From the NCBI GenBank assembly GCA_944548615.1, contig OX155973.1:23399386-23463385 (forward strand): a stretch of DNA of 64,000 nt. Direction: 5' to 3'. A program made the position numbers and the translations under genes. Shown here piece by piece: positions 46,744 through 58,439 of the stretch (positions are counted from its first letter, which is position 1; each line of letters starts with the position of its first letter). Origin of the DNA: Micropterix aruncella (Eukaryota; Arthropoda; Insecta; Lepidoptera; Micropterigidae). The notes under the pieces are model-generated. The model worked only from the letters and a program-made list of their open reading frames with translations. It was not told the origin of the DNA and searched no databases.

Positions 46744-47502
46744 TTAAGAAGGGCTGTTGCATCATCCATTTGTAGACATATGGAAAATGATGTATTTCTT
46801 AAGTACGGAGTTCCTCATACTGTTATCGCTGATAACGGAAAGCATTTCGCTAGCAAAGATTTTCGTGACTTGATGTCTAAATACAGCGTTCCTAATTTTC
46901 AATTGTCTCCTTTGTACACTCCTCAGTTTAATACTACTGAAAGACAGAATAGGACTATCGTAACCGCGCTGGCAGTTTTTACTGATACTGACCATCGAGG
47001 TTGGGATTTACTCCTCCCTAAGATTCAATTTGGGATTAATTCTGCCGTTTGTGAGTCTACCGGATTTAGTCCACATTTTCTAGCCCATGGCCAAGAACCA
47101 GTATTGTGTGGTACTTTTTATTCGCAAGATCCTGTTCTCCAAAAGGATGTAATTTTTGGAAATAGGTCGGATTTCGCGCAAGACTTAGGGGAACTTGAGA
47201 ATATTTTCCAAAAAGTTCGTTCCCGGTTGATTGATTCTCACGCGACCAATAAAAAATATTATGATCGTAAACGAAGAAACTTAGACTGTAATGTAGGGGA
47301 TATTGTATGGAAGAAATCGTATCCACAAAGTAATGCTGGCACATATTTTTCTGCCAAGTTCGCTCCTAAATTCGTTAAATGTAAAATTATTCGTAAATAT
47401 TCTTCTTTGGTTTATGATTTAGCCGATATGAATGGAAAATTTCTAGGAAAATGGCATGCAAAAGACTTGAAATTGGATTATAAACCTCAGTCTGATGCTT
47501 AA
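46744..47502 (+). pseudogene. pol: gypsy-1 Pol, C-terminal part (integrase end)
   Basis: This continues the frame broken at 30239-30242. It holds the second integrase Asp in TVIADNGKHFAS and the Glu in FNTTERQNRTIV, with 35 or so residues between them, then the C-terminal domain (GDIVWKKSYPQ, FAPKFVKCKIIRKYSSLVYDL). It ends KPQSDA-stop at 47502. The frame is intact, so the only visible lesion of this pol gene is the insertion. The in-frame ATG at 46708 is in insertion sequence and is not a start. Confidence 0.92.
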
Positions 47503-48040
47503 AACCGCCTTGTTATCTTTTAATCTTCGTGGGTTCGATGGTTTCATTTAGTCTTCAGAATATGTTTTCAGTAATTGCGTTGTTCATTCTTAAATTATGT
47601 TCAATGCAGTGTAGCGTGTAAGGTCCGCAGCGTGATTTATAATATCACGTTTTGGTAGTAAGTACTTGATAAAAGTTTGTTGTATGTATGTAAGTGAATG
47701 TTGATGCATGAGTCTGCAACTGGAATTCTCATTATTCTTCGAACATGCATAGTGTATAGGAAAGTTTGCAGTTTATCATTTTCGTTGGGTTACTTACCAG
47801 ATTGAGCTTTGTCTCATTGTAACTGCTCAAACTTCTGTATGGGCTCTGCTGTTTCTGTATCACTCGACATTGCATAACCCGACTAAACTGTGATTTCTCA
47901 TCGTTCTTCTCGAACATTTCCGAGCTATTTGTTGAAATTTTTGTTGCTTTTGCCTTTTTTCTTGTTTTTAATGCATTGAGGGCAATGCAATTCGTTTCCT
48001 GTTTATATTATTTACCAGGTCACTCTTTTAGAAGGGGGGC
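47503..48040 (+). other. gypsy-1 3' region with polypurine tract
   Basis: About 530 bp has no envelope frame. It ends in 'agaaggggggc' (48030-48040) directly before the 3' LTR, the expected polypurine tract. Confidence 0.8.
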
Positions 48041-48921
48041 TATAACGAATTTCGTTAAATTTATATCTTTGTTTTAAATTTCCTTTCTATGGCACCTTTT
48101 TTGTTTTATAAAATGTTTATCAAGGTTTGTTTCTTGGCTGAAACAAATGCCTATTAATTCCGCTAGATGTCCATAGTGGGTGAAATATTCTATTTAATTG
48201 TTGACAGACAGCTGGGGGTACTTTCGGGAGAGAAAAAAAGGTGCTTCATCGAATTGTACGTGTGGGCTGCGGCATTTTAAATATAAAAATCAGTTTCGGC
48301 ATAAAATCGGTGTTAAACCTTGTTAAAAATTTAACTGCGGAATTAGTGCCAGTTCTCCAGTTGTTCGTGAAAAAGTCCAGGAATATCTGTGAGTTGTTTA
48401 TCCTTTTTTTCCATATTTTTGAGTAGTGCGAAATTTCGAGCGGTCACTCATGTAATTTTGGGTGATTTCGCAGGGCATTTATCTTGGGCTGGAGAACAGC
48501 TCTATGATCCTTGAGCTCTGCCTTCGACCAGCCATTTGACTCCCAGGCCAGCTTTTTCGCAGTAGGTTTTGGGCCGAGGGAACTGAATTTCCGCGACGAA
48601 GTCCGGTATTACGCTGTCGGAAGTAGAACCCGTATTTGTTGTATATTTTTTCGTATTGCTGCCAACCATTCCGGAAGTTGCCGTTTTTTTGTAATATGTA
48701 CACTTTAGGTCTTCTAGTATGTGCACTAGGCCTCGTATAAATAATGTTTTTTTAATAAATACCAGAAAGAAACACTGATTGATTAATTTACCTTTCTCAC
48801 GACCCGTGTATTTGATTGTCTTTTTGCTCAAGCTAGCTTATAGTCTTTCCGGCGCCCAATTCTAAATTTATATTGTTTGTTGATAAGGTAACCCTTGCAG
48901 TTATCCTGCAAGAAGGCTACA
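48041..48921 (+). repeat. 3' LTR of gypsy-1
   Basis: It is 881 bp, with seven visible single-base differences from the 5' LTR and the same ends, and is followed by the CGGT duplication. Confidence 0.93.
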
Positions 48922-48925
48922 CGGT

Positions 48926-49332
48926 AAATAATATGTATTAGATTAAATGGGTAGATACGATGCTATGTATTTTCAAAATATTTTAAGAAGTCGTTATGAG
49001 CATACATATTGATTTTAAGCAGATAGACTCGGATGAATCTCTTGAAAATATCGATGTATTTAATCGCTTTTAATCTTTCGGTCAATTTATTAAAAAGTTT
49101 GAGGCCTAAGTATCGACTAGTCGCCTGGAACTTGGCAGTACGTGCTACGAACGGTTGGAGATACAGGGTTTTATTCCTGGTGTCATGCCGATGTACTTCC
49201 TCGTGGGATATGGCCGAGCTCTTATTGCAATAGAATTCGCAAAGAGCTTCTTGAGCTAAAATCGCATATACGGTCAATATCCCTAGTTTTGGGGAGTGTT
49301 CACGACATGACTGCCGTGGACCAATACCTACT
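48926..49332 (-). mobile_element. LINE fragment, C-terminus
   Basis: The minus-strand frame 49277-48963 reads FYCNKSSAISHEEVHRHDTR, LYLQPFVARTAKFQATSRY and GLKLFNKLTERLKAIKYIDI, the HxTR then LFN-LP arrangement at LINE protein ends. It is truncated upstream. A short AT tail follows. Confidence 0.75.
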
Positions 49333-49492
49333 ATTACCTACATACAAATAATCAAAATATACTATTATGATTTAAGAGCCAAGGGGAATAATATATTAAA
49401 ATAGAAATGCAAATTCTATGTAGAATAATCAAAAAAAATATATTTTATCGTCAATCCAGCAATATGCCTTCGTATTTATAAAAAAAAATGAA
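49333..49492 (-). repeat. family D dispersed repeat copy
   Basis: Reverse complement of 961-1125, with shared 'cctacatacaaataatcaaa' and 'ccagcaatatgccttcgta' blocks. Confidence 0.75.
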
Positions 49493-49829
49493 TACACAGA
49501 TGCGTCGTAGGTTCGAAATCACATCGTTAAATTTTGTTTGGAATATCTGTTATAAAAGCGACAAATAAAAACCTACATACATGTTAATCAAATAATAACG
49601 TCGAGCCGCCCGAGGCTAGCCGAGAAACGAACCGTATTGGAAAATAGCCTCGTTTCACTCAATTTGGGAAACTTCTCTCAATTTGGGAAACATTTACAGA
49701 ATTGTTCATAAGGCTAAATTTAAAAATGATGCAGAGATAATACACAAAATTTTAACACAAAAGTGTAGCAGCCATATTATGGTGTAACCTAAAACCATTG
49801 ATTTTAACACTATAAAATAATGCTAAAAC
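49493..49829. other. gene-free stretch
   Basis: It holds a duplicated 'ctcaatttgggaaac' near 49658 and 49678. No gene is seen. Confidence 0.5.
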
Positions 49830-50165
49830 GGCTATCATATTTGAATGCGTATACAATATTTCGTGTCTGTGCTGTTGACCGTTGAAGAGTTTCTTCGTTG
49901 GAAGCCAACCCTGGGTGTCGCAGTCCTGTTTTAGTGAGACTTACAACGGGCTGTCGTAATTGCATGCGTATACAAAATTTCGTGTCTGTGTTGTTGACCG
50001 TCGAGGAGTCCTCTTGTCGGGAGCCAATCCTGGATGCAGTTGGCGTGTCATGGTAAAACTTAGAACGAGCTATCAAAACTGAATGCATATACAAAATTTC
50101 CTGTCCGTGGTGTTGAGCGTTGAAGAGTCCTCTCGTCGGGAGCCAACCCTGGGGTGTAGATTTAG
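49830..50165 (+). repeat. family F repeat, three units of about 120 bp
   Basis: 'atgcgtatacaaaatttcgt' followed by 'gtctgtg', 'ttgaccg' and 'gggagccaaccctgg' recurs at about 49843, 49963 and 50082. Related single units lie at 61795-61925 and 62595-62750. It is non-coding. Confidence 0.85.
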
Positions 50166-51004
50166 GTCATGCTTACCATAAAAAATGCATTGTCATCGAA
50201 ACTGAACAAACATTTAATAACATTTGAGGTGTTCTCTCCATTCCTCATGGATCCTGTTATCAGAACAGGATTTTGATAAAAAATGAACGAATCTGGAAGT
50301 ATGGTTCTTAGGGTTTTTAGGGTTGAACCATTGTTTTTTACGTATTCACCGTAGTGGTGCACCAGGGGAAGCACAAGGCATATATCAATCTCGAAATATT
50401 GAACTTAAAGATTTTAAATTTGTTACACAGATGCCTTGTCGGGCGATTATCACATTGGAATATCTCATATACAAGCAGCACTAACAATATGTAAATTCCG
50501 CCATATTTTTTAAATAATCATCATCATCATCAGCATCATCATTTATTCATTCCATAAAAGCATTTCACAATACTGAGGAACATGCCAAATTTTACAATCA
50601 TAATTTACCGCATTATAAATCCGCTTTGATTAATTAAAAGGAAAAAAAATATTTGTAATCAGAGGTGATTACTTAAAAATAGTCGAATTTACAAAATAAT
50701 CAATAATTAAACAATAAATAATAATCAATACAATAAAAAAGAAAAAATTCTGAAACATGCGTAATTAAAAACAATGTCAATAAAATCTAAAACTTAGTGC
50801 GAAAGTATAGTCGTAATATGGTTATTTATAATCAAGCAATTGTGGACGCAATATCATAAAAGTCGTCCAGTTTGTAAAGGGCATGTTTGACTAACTGATT
50901 TTTCAAGCAGATTTTATATGCTGCCATCTCAAGTCTTCTCGTCGATGACGGCAAAGCATTGAACAATTAAAAACTAACATATAAAAATGTTTTTTGATAT
51001 TTAG
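50166..51004. other. gene-free stretch
   Basis: An 'atcatcatcatcatcagc' run lies near 50518-50545. The rest is AT-rich. A minus-strand frame at 50374-50162 has no recognisable product. Confidence 0.5.
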
Positions 51005-51340
51005 TCAAGCGTACTTTAGGCGATAACACATTGTTTTATGTCGCGTATTATGGCTATGTCGAGTGGAGTGAAGCTCGCAATTTAAAAGATTCTCTTTGGC
51101 GTATAAAAGGCACTGATATATGTACATGGACGACGTGGTAAGGATACCAGCTTTAATAAAAAAAGGGGCGCAATGTGTTTCCCTGCTTTCACCAAAAATT
51201 GTCCTAACGGCTTGCTTTTGTAGCACAAAAACGCAATGGATATCGGTTGTAATATGAACCGCACCGCCTTGGACGGCGCGGTTAGTTTCTCGGTTAATAG
51301 AACCCAACCGGCTTCGTACGCCGACCGAAAGGGGGCGCTC
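51005..51340 (-). mobile_element. LINE fragment
   Basis: Minus-strand residues FVLQKQAVRTIFGESRETHC, GILTTSSMYIYQCLLYAKEN and RHSHNTRHKTMCYRLKYA are the conserved stretch of a non-LTR reverse transcriptase C-terminus, close to the copy at 6055-6420. It has one frameshift and is truncated on both sides. Confidence 0.8.
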
Positions 51341-51785
51341 ATCGTTTTTTTTTATGGAATTTATTTTTACATGAAATCATTACTTGGATATTCTTCGGGA
51401 TAGTCTTGGGATGACGCAACCATATTTAATAACTATTGTACTTGTTAATCTCCTGCGTTGAGATCTTCTGGTATTTATTTAAAATGATTTCCTCGCCGCA
51501 AAAGGCGCATCATCTCCCTCGTCGTGCTTTAACAACCTTTCAGCATCCTTCAGTCTGAGACGAACAAACGAGTGGAAGCAAATAGAGGGCGTGCAGGCGG
51601 TGTAATTAAATTCACAGTGTGAAATGTTTTCTCACGAGACCCGACAAAGGGATCCGCGCGAGCGCGGGCGGCATACGGGCATGATCTAGAAAGATGGAGG
51701 ATAGGCCTATCGCACAAGCAGTGGCGTGCACGGCATAGATTTATACAAGTAAATATGTTAAAAAGAAAAAAAAAACACGACTGTC
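51341..51785. other. gene-free stretch
   Basis: It includes 'gcagtggcgtgcacggcata' near 51719, a phrase I associate with lepidopteran LINE-derived repeats. No gene is seen. Confidence 0.4.
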
Positions 51786-51885
51786 GTTACATAAAGGGAT
51801 CTGATGTCCCAGAACTGAACCGACAGACTTTGTGGACTGGGATTTTTAACAACAAGATTTTGGGTCCCGTCCAGCTGCTATTTAC
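51786..51885 (+). pseudogene. mariner-type transposase relic, first piece
   Basis: The frame reads DVPELNRQTLWTGIFNNKIL then GPV, which matches the 'VWAGI-N-ILGP' segment ahead of the second catalytic Asp in an insect Tc1/mariner-type transposase family. It stops where a LINE is inserted. Confidence 0.6.
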
Positions 51886-52640
51886 ATTAAATTATTATTA
51901 TTATTATTTGTTCTGGACAGGCAGCTTTGCTGATACGTTCAGATCAGATCTTGTAAAACTAAACAATATTAACAATATAATGTAAACAGTATTCACAAGT
52001 TTTTAGGTATAAATCAAGTCTGTTTTTAAATTGATTGACAGAGATTTCACTAATCACTTCAAATAGTAGTTTATTCCACATGTCCACCACTCTATTTGGC
52101 AGAACGTTCTTAAGAGGATTAGATTTAAATTTTGTACGGTTGTGTTTTTTGTTGTGACCTCGAAGATTTGTGTTGACGTTGAATTTGTAAATATTCTACA
52201 GTGCAGGTACATCGTAATAGTGTGTTAGAATTTTATATGTCTCAATCAGGTCCCCTCTTTGTCTTCTTTGTTTGAGTGTAGTCATTCCAAGTAATTTCAA
52301 GCGATTATCATAATTCCTATTCTTCAGGCCCACTGGCATTTTGGTTACCCTTCGCTGAACCTTTTCCAGAATATCTACATCTTTGCTTTAAAAGTAAGGA
52401 TTCCAGATCTGATAGCCATACTCAAGAATATGTCTCAAATATGCCTTGTAGATCTTGTTAAACACCTCTATTGACAGATGTTGGAAAGCCTTCCCTATTA
52501 GATAGAGAGCAGAGTAGGCTGTTTTAGCAATTGCAATTATGTGTTTCTCCCATTTGAGATCATCAGTAATTGTTATTCCAAGATCTTTTTGTTGCTTGAC
52601 TGCTTCTAGTTGGGAAATGCAGATGGCTATATACAGTTTT
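51886..52640 (-). mobile_element. LINE fragment inserted in the transposase relic
   Basis: Read on the minus strand, with interruptions, it carries KIYKAYLRHILEYGYQIWNP, then a linker, VQRRVTKMPVGLKNRNYDNR, LGMTTLKQRRQRGDLIETYK and a C-terminal VVDMWNKLLFEVIS block. This is the thumb and tail of a CR1/Rex1-like reverse transcriptase. A stop near 52388 breaks the frame. The catalytic part is missing. Confidence 0.75.
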
Positions 52641-52905
52641 TAAAGAAGGTCTGCCTTCGCTATTAGAAAATGAGCCAGATGAGATTAGAGCGACAATGTG
52701 GTTGTGAAACGACGGACGCCCTCCACATTCAAGTACGAACACATCTCAACGAAGTGTTTCCAGGGAGGTGGATTAGGCGTGTGAGACCAATTGTGTGGCC
52801 TCCTCGGTCACCTGACATAAATCCACTAGTTTTTTTGTTGGTGATGTCTTACATACAAAATATGCGAGAGACAGGAAAGGACAACGGAATGAACACGAGT
52901 TGAGA
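52641..52905 (+). pseudogene. mariner-type transposase relic, second piece
   Basis: It resumes with GLPSLLENEPDEIRATMWL. After a stop and frameshift it continues HIQVRTHLNEVFPGRWIRRV and VWPPRSPDINPLVFLLVMSY. The 'RSPDINPLVFLL' block carries the last catalytic acidic position of this family. With the piece at 51786-51885 it is one transposase gene, dead from stops, frameshifts and a LINE insertion. Confidence 0.7.
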
Positions 52906-52909
52906 ATGA

Positions 52910-53600
52910 GGGTGAATGCTGCGCTGAATCTATTGAAAATAAGTTTAAAAACGTTTTGTCCTTTCCCAATTTCAGCGAAGCAGCTAGCTTTCATGGTCTT
53001 CAATCACTACAACCAAGAAGAAAATGTGCAGTTGTGGTGTTTTTCCATAAATTGTTGACAGGTTACATTGATTGTTCGGATCTTCTTGGAATGGTATCTT
53101 TTTGTGTACCATCGCGACTCACTCGCCAAACGGATTTGTTCCACCTACCGCAGGTTGGCACTAATTATGCACAAAACTGTTTTATTTATAGAGTATGTAA
53201 ACTTTATAATACGCAGCTCGGCGATATTGACGTATTCAATTCGTCATCTATCGCTCTTAAAAAAGCAATAATTAATGACAGTGTTGACGTATCATTGTAA
53301 TCGCACTATATAATATAATATTAATAATTTGTATTCAAGAATATATTTAAATAATGTGTATACATTATGAAACGTGTATTCACATAAAATTGTATTTACT
53401 TATATGACTCCCCCTTCCCAATTCCCACCTCCTTTCATGTGAGTGTATTCTTCATAGAAAACTGTTAAGTGTTTAAATTATTAATATTTAAGTGGAAACA
53501 TGTTATTAGCATTATCTTTGAAACTTAATAATTTTCTACCCAATGTTTTGTAAAAGCTGTTTGTTTCCTTAACAATAATAAAAGAAAAAAAAATCTTTTT
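52910..53600 (+). mobile_element. LINE 3' end with poly(A)
   Basis: The frame from about 52950 to 53300 reads VVVFFHKLLTGYIDCSDLLG, RLTRQTDLFHLPQVGTNYAQ and NCFIYRVCKLYNTQLGDIDV, a LINE protein C-terminus like those at 16085-16840 and 20118-20647. AT-rich 3' UTR follows to an A-rich end at about 53577-53592. Confidence 0.8.
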
Positions 53601-55352
<1,752 letters not shown>

Positions 55353-55764
55353 TATTTTTAACACGCTTTTATTAGGTCGACCTGTATGTAACTATGTAAT
55401 GGAATCTAAGGTAACTAATTTAACCATCTTCAAAGTATCGTAGCGTCATGAAAATTGGCAGCTGTATGTAGTTCTGATGACAATACAATAATATGGTACT
55501 GTCGAACTGATCTGATGATGGAGTCGGAAGATATGAGCTGGAACTTCATGATGGAACATCGTATCATAGCTGTGTTTGGACTTGTTAGAAAAGTCTTGGA
55601 ATGAACTTTGACCACGATTAGGTTACAAGGTCTGATGATGAAGCCGCAAGATAGGCACTGGCATTCCATGATGGAATATCATATCATAGGCGTGTGTATG
55701 TGAATATCGTATCATAGCCCAAAAGCGTGTTTTTAGTGTTTTTTTTAAACTATTAATTTATTAT
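55353..55764. repeat. family E MITE-like element, copy 2
   Basis: Same order as 23634-24067: 'ttaacacgcttttattaggt' start, 'gaaaattggcagctgtatgt', repeated 'catgatggaa' phrases, and 'aaaagcgtgtttttagtgtt' end. The interior differs by a deletion near the right end. Confidence 0.8.
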
Positions 55765-55916
55765 TAATGTTTCAACTCGTCCACCATTTTACATTTGTGG
55801 ATAAGTGAAACTAAATACTCACCTAAAAATAGATATGTGGAGATATGGAGTTCTTGCGCTACGATAGCATACAGTGCTGAGAATTTCAGATATATAAGTC
55901 TACATATTGATTTTTA

Positions 55917-56146
55917 CCCCTCCTATGGCGGGGTAAAATTTCTGACCGGGATAGTTTTGCTCATAACTTTTAAACTACTATACGGATCGTAAAAAGAATA
56001 ACTGCAAAATGATCACATTGAAATTTGAAATATTATAACGTTACAACATTATCTCGTAAAACAATTAAGATAATAATGAATAAATATTACAGTTAGCACA
56101 GCGCGGAAAGCGTCTAACCAAAAATGGTTAGCTCACATAGGAAGGG
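55917..56146. mobile_element. piggyBac-like MITE, 230 bp
   Basis: It is bounded by TTTA (55913-55916) and TTAA (56147-56150). The ends are 'cccctcctatggcgg' and, in reverse, 'cccttcctatgtgag', so the terminal 11 bases are nearly the same. The interior 'aactactatacggatcgtaa' to 'caattaagataataatg' matches the right end of the 16.5-kb insertion in reverse. It is non-autonomous. Confidence 0.8.
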
Positions 56147-56325
56147 TTAAGTATTATAGCTGGAGCTGATTTTTAAATTATCAACCAACATTAACTCCTA
56201 AGGGCGGGGGAATTTCAGTTAACTGGTTCTAAGGGAATATAGAGTTGATATTTTTACATCTTCTGGCATACTTATCTCAAACATTCCAATTTTCGAGTTA
56301 TCAAGTTATAATTGTAAAGCGACTA

Positions 56326-57205
56326 TTCTGCCCCCGATAGTAAAAAGGGCGCATCTAACATTTTTTCCGAAATAGAGTTTATATATTGCCGTGATCAGCA
56401 AAAAAAGACGCATCTGCTCATATTTTTTATATTTTTCTAGCTCGACTGTACACGAAGTTACAGTAACGTCAAAGGACGCAAGTACATGTATTTTTCTACG
56501 AATACTAAGCTAAAAGGACGCATTGAATGTAAACTAGAATGAAAAGGCTTATTTGCGTATATGTGTTCTTTTCTTTTGGAAAATTTCCATCAGTTCGGAA
56601 ATTGAAAAGACGTATTTTCTTCTGTACTAAGTAGGTAAGACGTTAGTGATCACTTGCGTCTTTGCAGTCTATTATGTAATTCACTAAGTAGTTTAAGCGC
56701 ATGTGGCAAATGGGCCTTTTATATTTAGTAATTCCTTTAGATGTTTGGACGCTTCTGCCAAATGCGCCTTTTCTATCTAGTATTTCAATAAACTTTTTGG
56801 ACGCATGTGGCAGAACAGGAATATTGCAAGTATAACCAATACTACATTAAAAAGGCGCAAGTAGCCAATTGCGACCTTTCTAAAAGCAGTTCATTGACTA
56901 TGCTTAGTTGAAAAGACGTAAATGGCTATTTACGACTTTTCAACCTAATATCAAGTATTTTCCTAAGATTTTTTTACTAAGATGAAAAGGAAAATTGTTA
57001 TTAATTTAATAAATAATTAGGATATAGAAAAATTATAAATCACACATTATAGTTGAAACGCAAACCCAATTTATTGCATTAACAGAATGTGTCTATAGTT
57101 TTTCTTTATGAGACAGCAAGCATTTAAATAATATTTACACAAAACATTTTTTATCTCGGTTTAGACTTTATGCTACATGCGCCCTTCTTATTATCGGGGG
57201 CAGTA
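56326..57205. mobile_element. 880-bp TA-flanked element full of GGCGCA-like palindromes
   Basis: The ends match in reverse for about 30 bases with few changes: 'ctgcccccgatagtaaaaag' then 'ggcgca', against 'ctgcccccgataataagaag' then 'ggcgca'. TA flanks each end (56324-56325 and 57206-57207). Between them, motifs of the form 'aaaaggcgca' or 'aaagacgcat' occur about a dozen times in both orientations, often as pairs forming small palindromes such as 'aaaaggcgcaagtagcc' with 'aattgcgaccttt'. There is no open frame. Confidence 0.75.
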
Positions 57206-57297
57206 TATACATTTGTCCAAAAATTGCTTCCCGGCCAACTAACGGTTAGAAAAAGTATTGTGAAAGGGCATTTTTTTAGATGAAGTTGAAAATATAT

Positions 57298-57301
57298 ATT
57301 T

Positions 57302-57356
<55 letters not shown>

Positions 57357-57416
57357 TGTGCAGCTATTTCTCAACATTAGCGCCCAAACACTTCATCCGA
57401 TCCAGCTGAAGTTTGG
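57298..57416 (+). repeat. (TG)n plus family B repeat
   Basis: A TG run of about 55 bp (57303-57358) is followed by the family B phrases 'ctcaacattagcgc' and 'ccagctgaagtttgg'. Confidence 0.75.
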
Positions 57417-57545
57417 CTTGACGGTGGACTGTTTTGTCCTAAGTCTTCTGCGCCCACCTCATGGGAGACAGAACGATCATATTTCGTTTAAACTTCCTGA
57501 GGTGACGGATTCGCCCGTTGTAGTTGACAGCTCTAGTTGTCGCGC
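57417..57545 (+). repeat. family A tail module
   Basis: 'gcttgacggtggactgtttt' to 'acggattcgcccgttgtag' matches the last 130 bp of the copy at 21890-22805. It is joined directly to a family B repeat. Confidence 0.7.
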
Positions 57546-57547
57546 TG

Positions 57548-57840
57548 TCATTTCAAATGTTGGAGGGAAGGGGCGCTAATGTCAAGTTTTTGCTCCGGAT
57601 TGGTAAAATCGTAGATCTGTGACTGATAGCGACTCACAGCAGAAGGTGGAACTTGGATCACTTTTTCAACGTTGACAGCCGTGTATTTAATTTTCTCCTG
57701 ATTATACTTCAGATCCATAAAACTGGTTGATCCATCCAATGCTAAAATAGCCTCATTTGGAAATCGTGCGATACTATCAATCAATAGTTTATTATTAATT
57801 CCCATTGAGAGTACGGCAAACATACAATATTTTTCACATC
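57548..57840 (-). CDS. unidentified ORF, 91-95 residues
   Basis: A clean minus-strand frame encodes a non-repetitive protein of normal composition: MFAVLSMGINNKLLIDSIAR, FPNEAILALDGSTSFMDL, VIQVPPSAVSRYQSQIYDF, and an end PSLQHLK. Codon use is balanced, unlike the low-complexity frames around it. Upstream of the first Met the frame runs for five more codons (CEKYC...) to a 'tag' that could be an acceptor. I do not recognise the family. It may be a gene fragment carried by a transposon, a terminal exon of an unlisted gene in the GABA-B-R1 intron, or a viral relic. Confidence 0.4.
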
Positions 57841-58216
57841 CCTACATCCAGGTGAAATTGTATAAAATTCAGGCAGTAAAATGTACTACATGGGTAAGGT
57901 ACCGCCGCGCCAATAACCAGGGAAAATTCATCTGTTTTCCCAAAGTAAATTTAAACTGTGCGATAATTAGATCAGGTGCCAAGGTCACAGTGTTGCCATG
58001 TCAAATATATCTTTCCAAGTTGTTCAAAATCATATATTTGTTATTAATTATTCTGTTCCCGGTTAGGTTAAGGGGAGGATACATTTAAACACGAAAATTA
58101 TCATATAATAGTATCACGTTTGCAGGAATATGATAACAATAATAAAAAATGATAAAACGCTGAGTTTGATGATTCAATATCTTACATGTTAAAATATGAA
58201 ATCGAAGACAATCGCG
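57841..58216. other. gene-free stretch
   Basis: No gene or repeat family is recognised. A 78-codon frame at 57852-58088 has no known product. Confidence 0.45.
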
Positions 58217-58325
58217 GTTGTTTGACATCATTGACCCTGGAAAACGGCGGTTGCAACATCGCTGAAACGTCGGGTGTTACGAACTTCACGCAGTTATTCC
58301 GTTTTTATCTTATTTGTAATGTTAA
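58217..58325 (+). repeat. family G half copy
   Basis: 'gaccctggaaaacggcggtt' then 'gctgaaacgtcgggtg' and 'acttcacgcag' match one arm of the hairpins at 45111-45682. Confidence 0.7.
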
Positions 58326-58439
58326 ATCATGTTTTGACGTAAAAATCATATAAAACGATTATTAAAATCACTTTTAAAGCAACTCGTATCAAATGTACAT
58401 ATCTAACATTATAATCCAGCATAAAATGAAACATAAAGG

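Larger units (their letters stand above)
25153..48921 (+). mobile_element. gypsy-1: Ty3/gypsy LTR retrotransposon split by a 16.5-kb insertion
   Basis: The element has two 881-bp LTRs (25153-26033 and 48041-48921) and a 4-bp target duplication CGGT (25149-25152 and 48922-48925). Without the insertion it would be about 7.26 kb. Its order is LTR, gag, pol with protease, reverse transcriptase, RNase H and integrase, then LTR. No envelope frame is seen. I count seven differences between the LTRs. It is antisense to the host GABA-B-R1 gene. Confidence 0.93.

Noticed and set aside
47503..48040. Envelope gene for gypsy-1
   Set aside because: No open frame of useful length, signal peptide or membrane segment. 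The element looks like a plain gag-pol retrotransposon.
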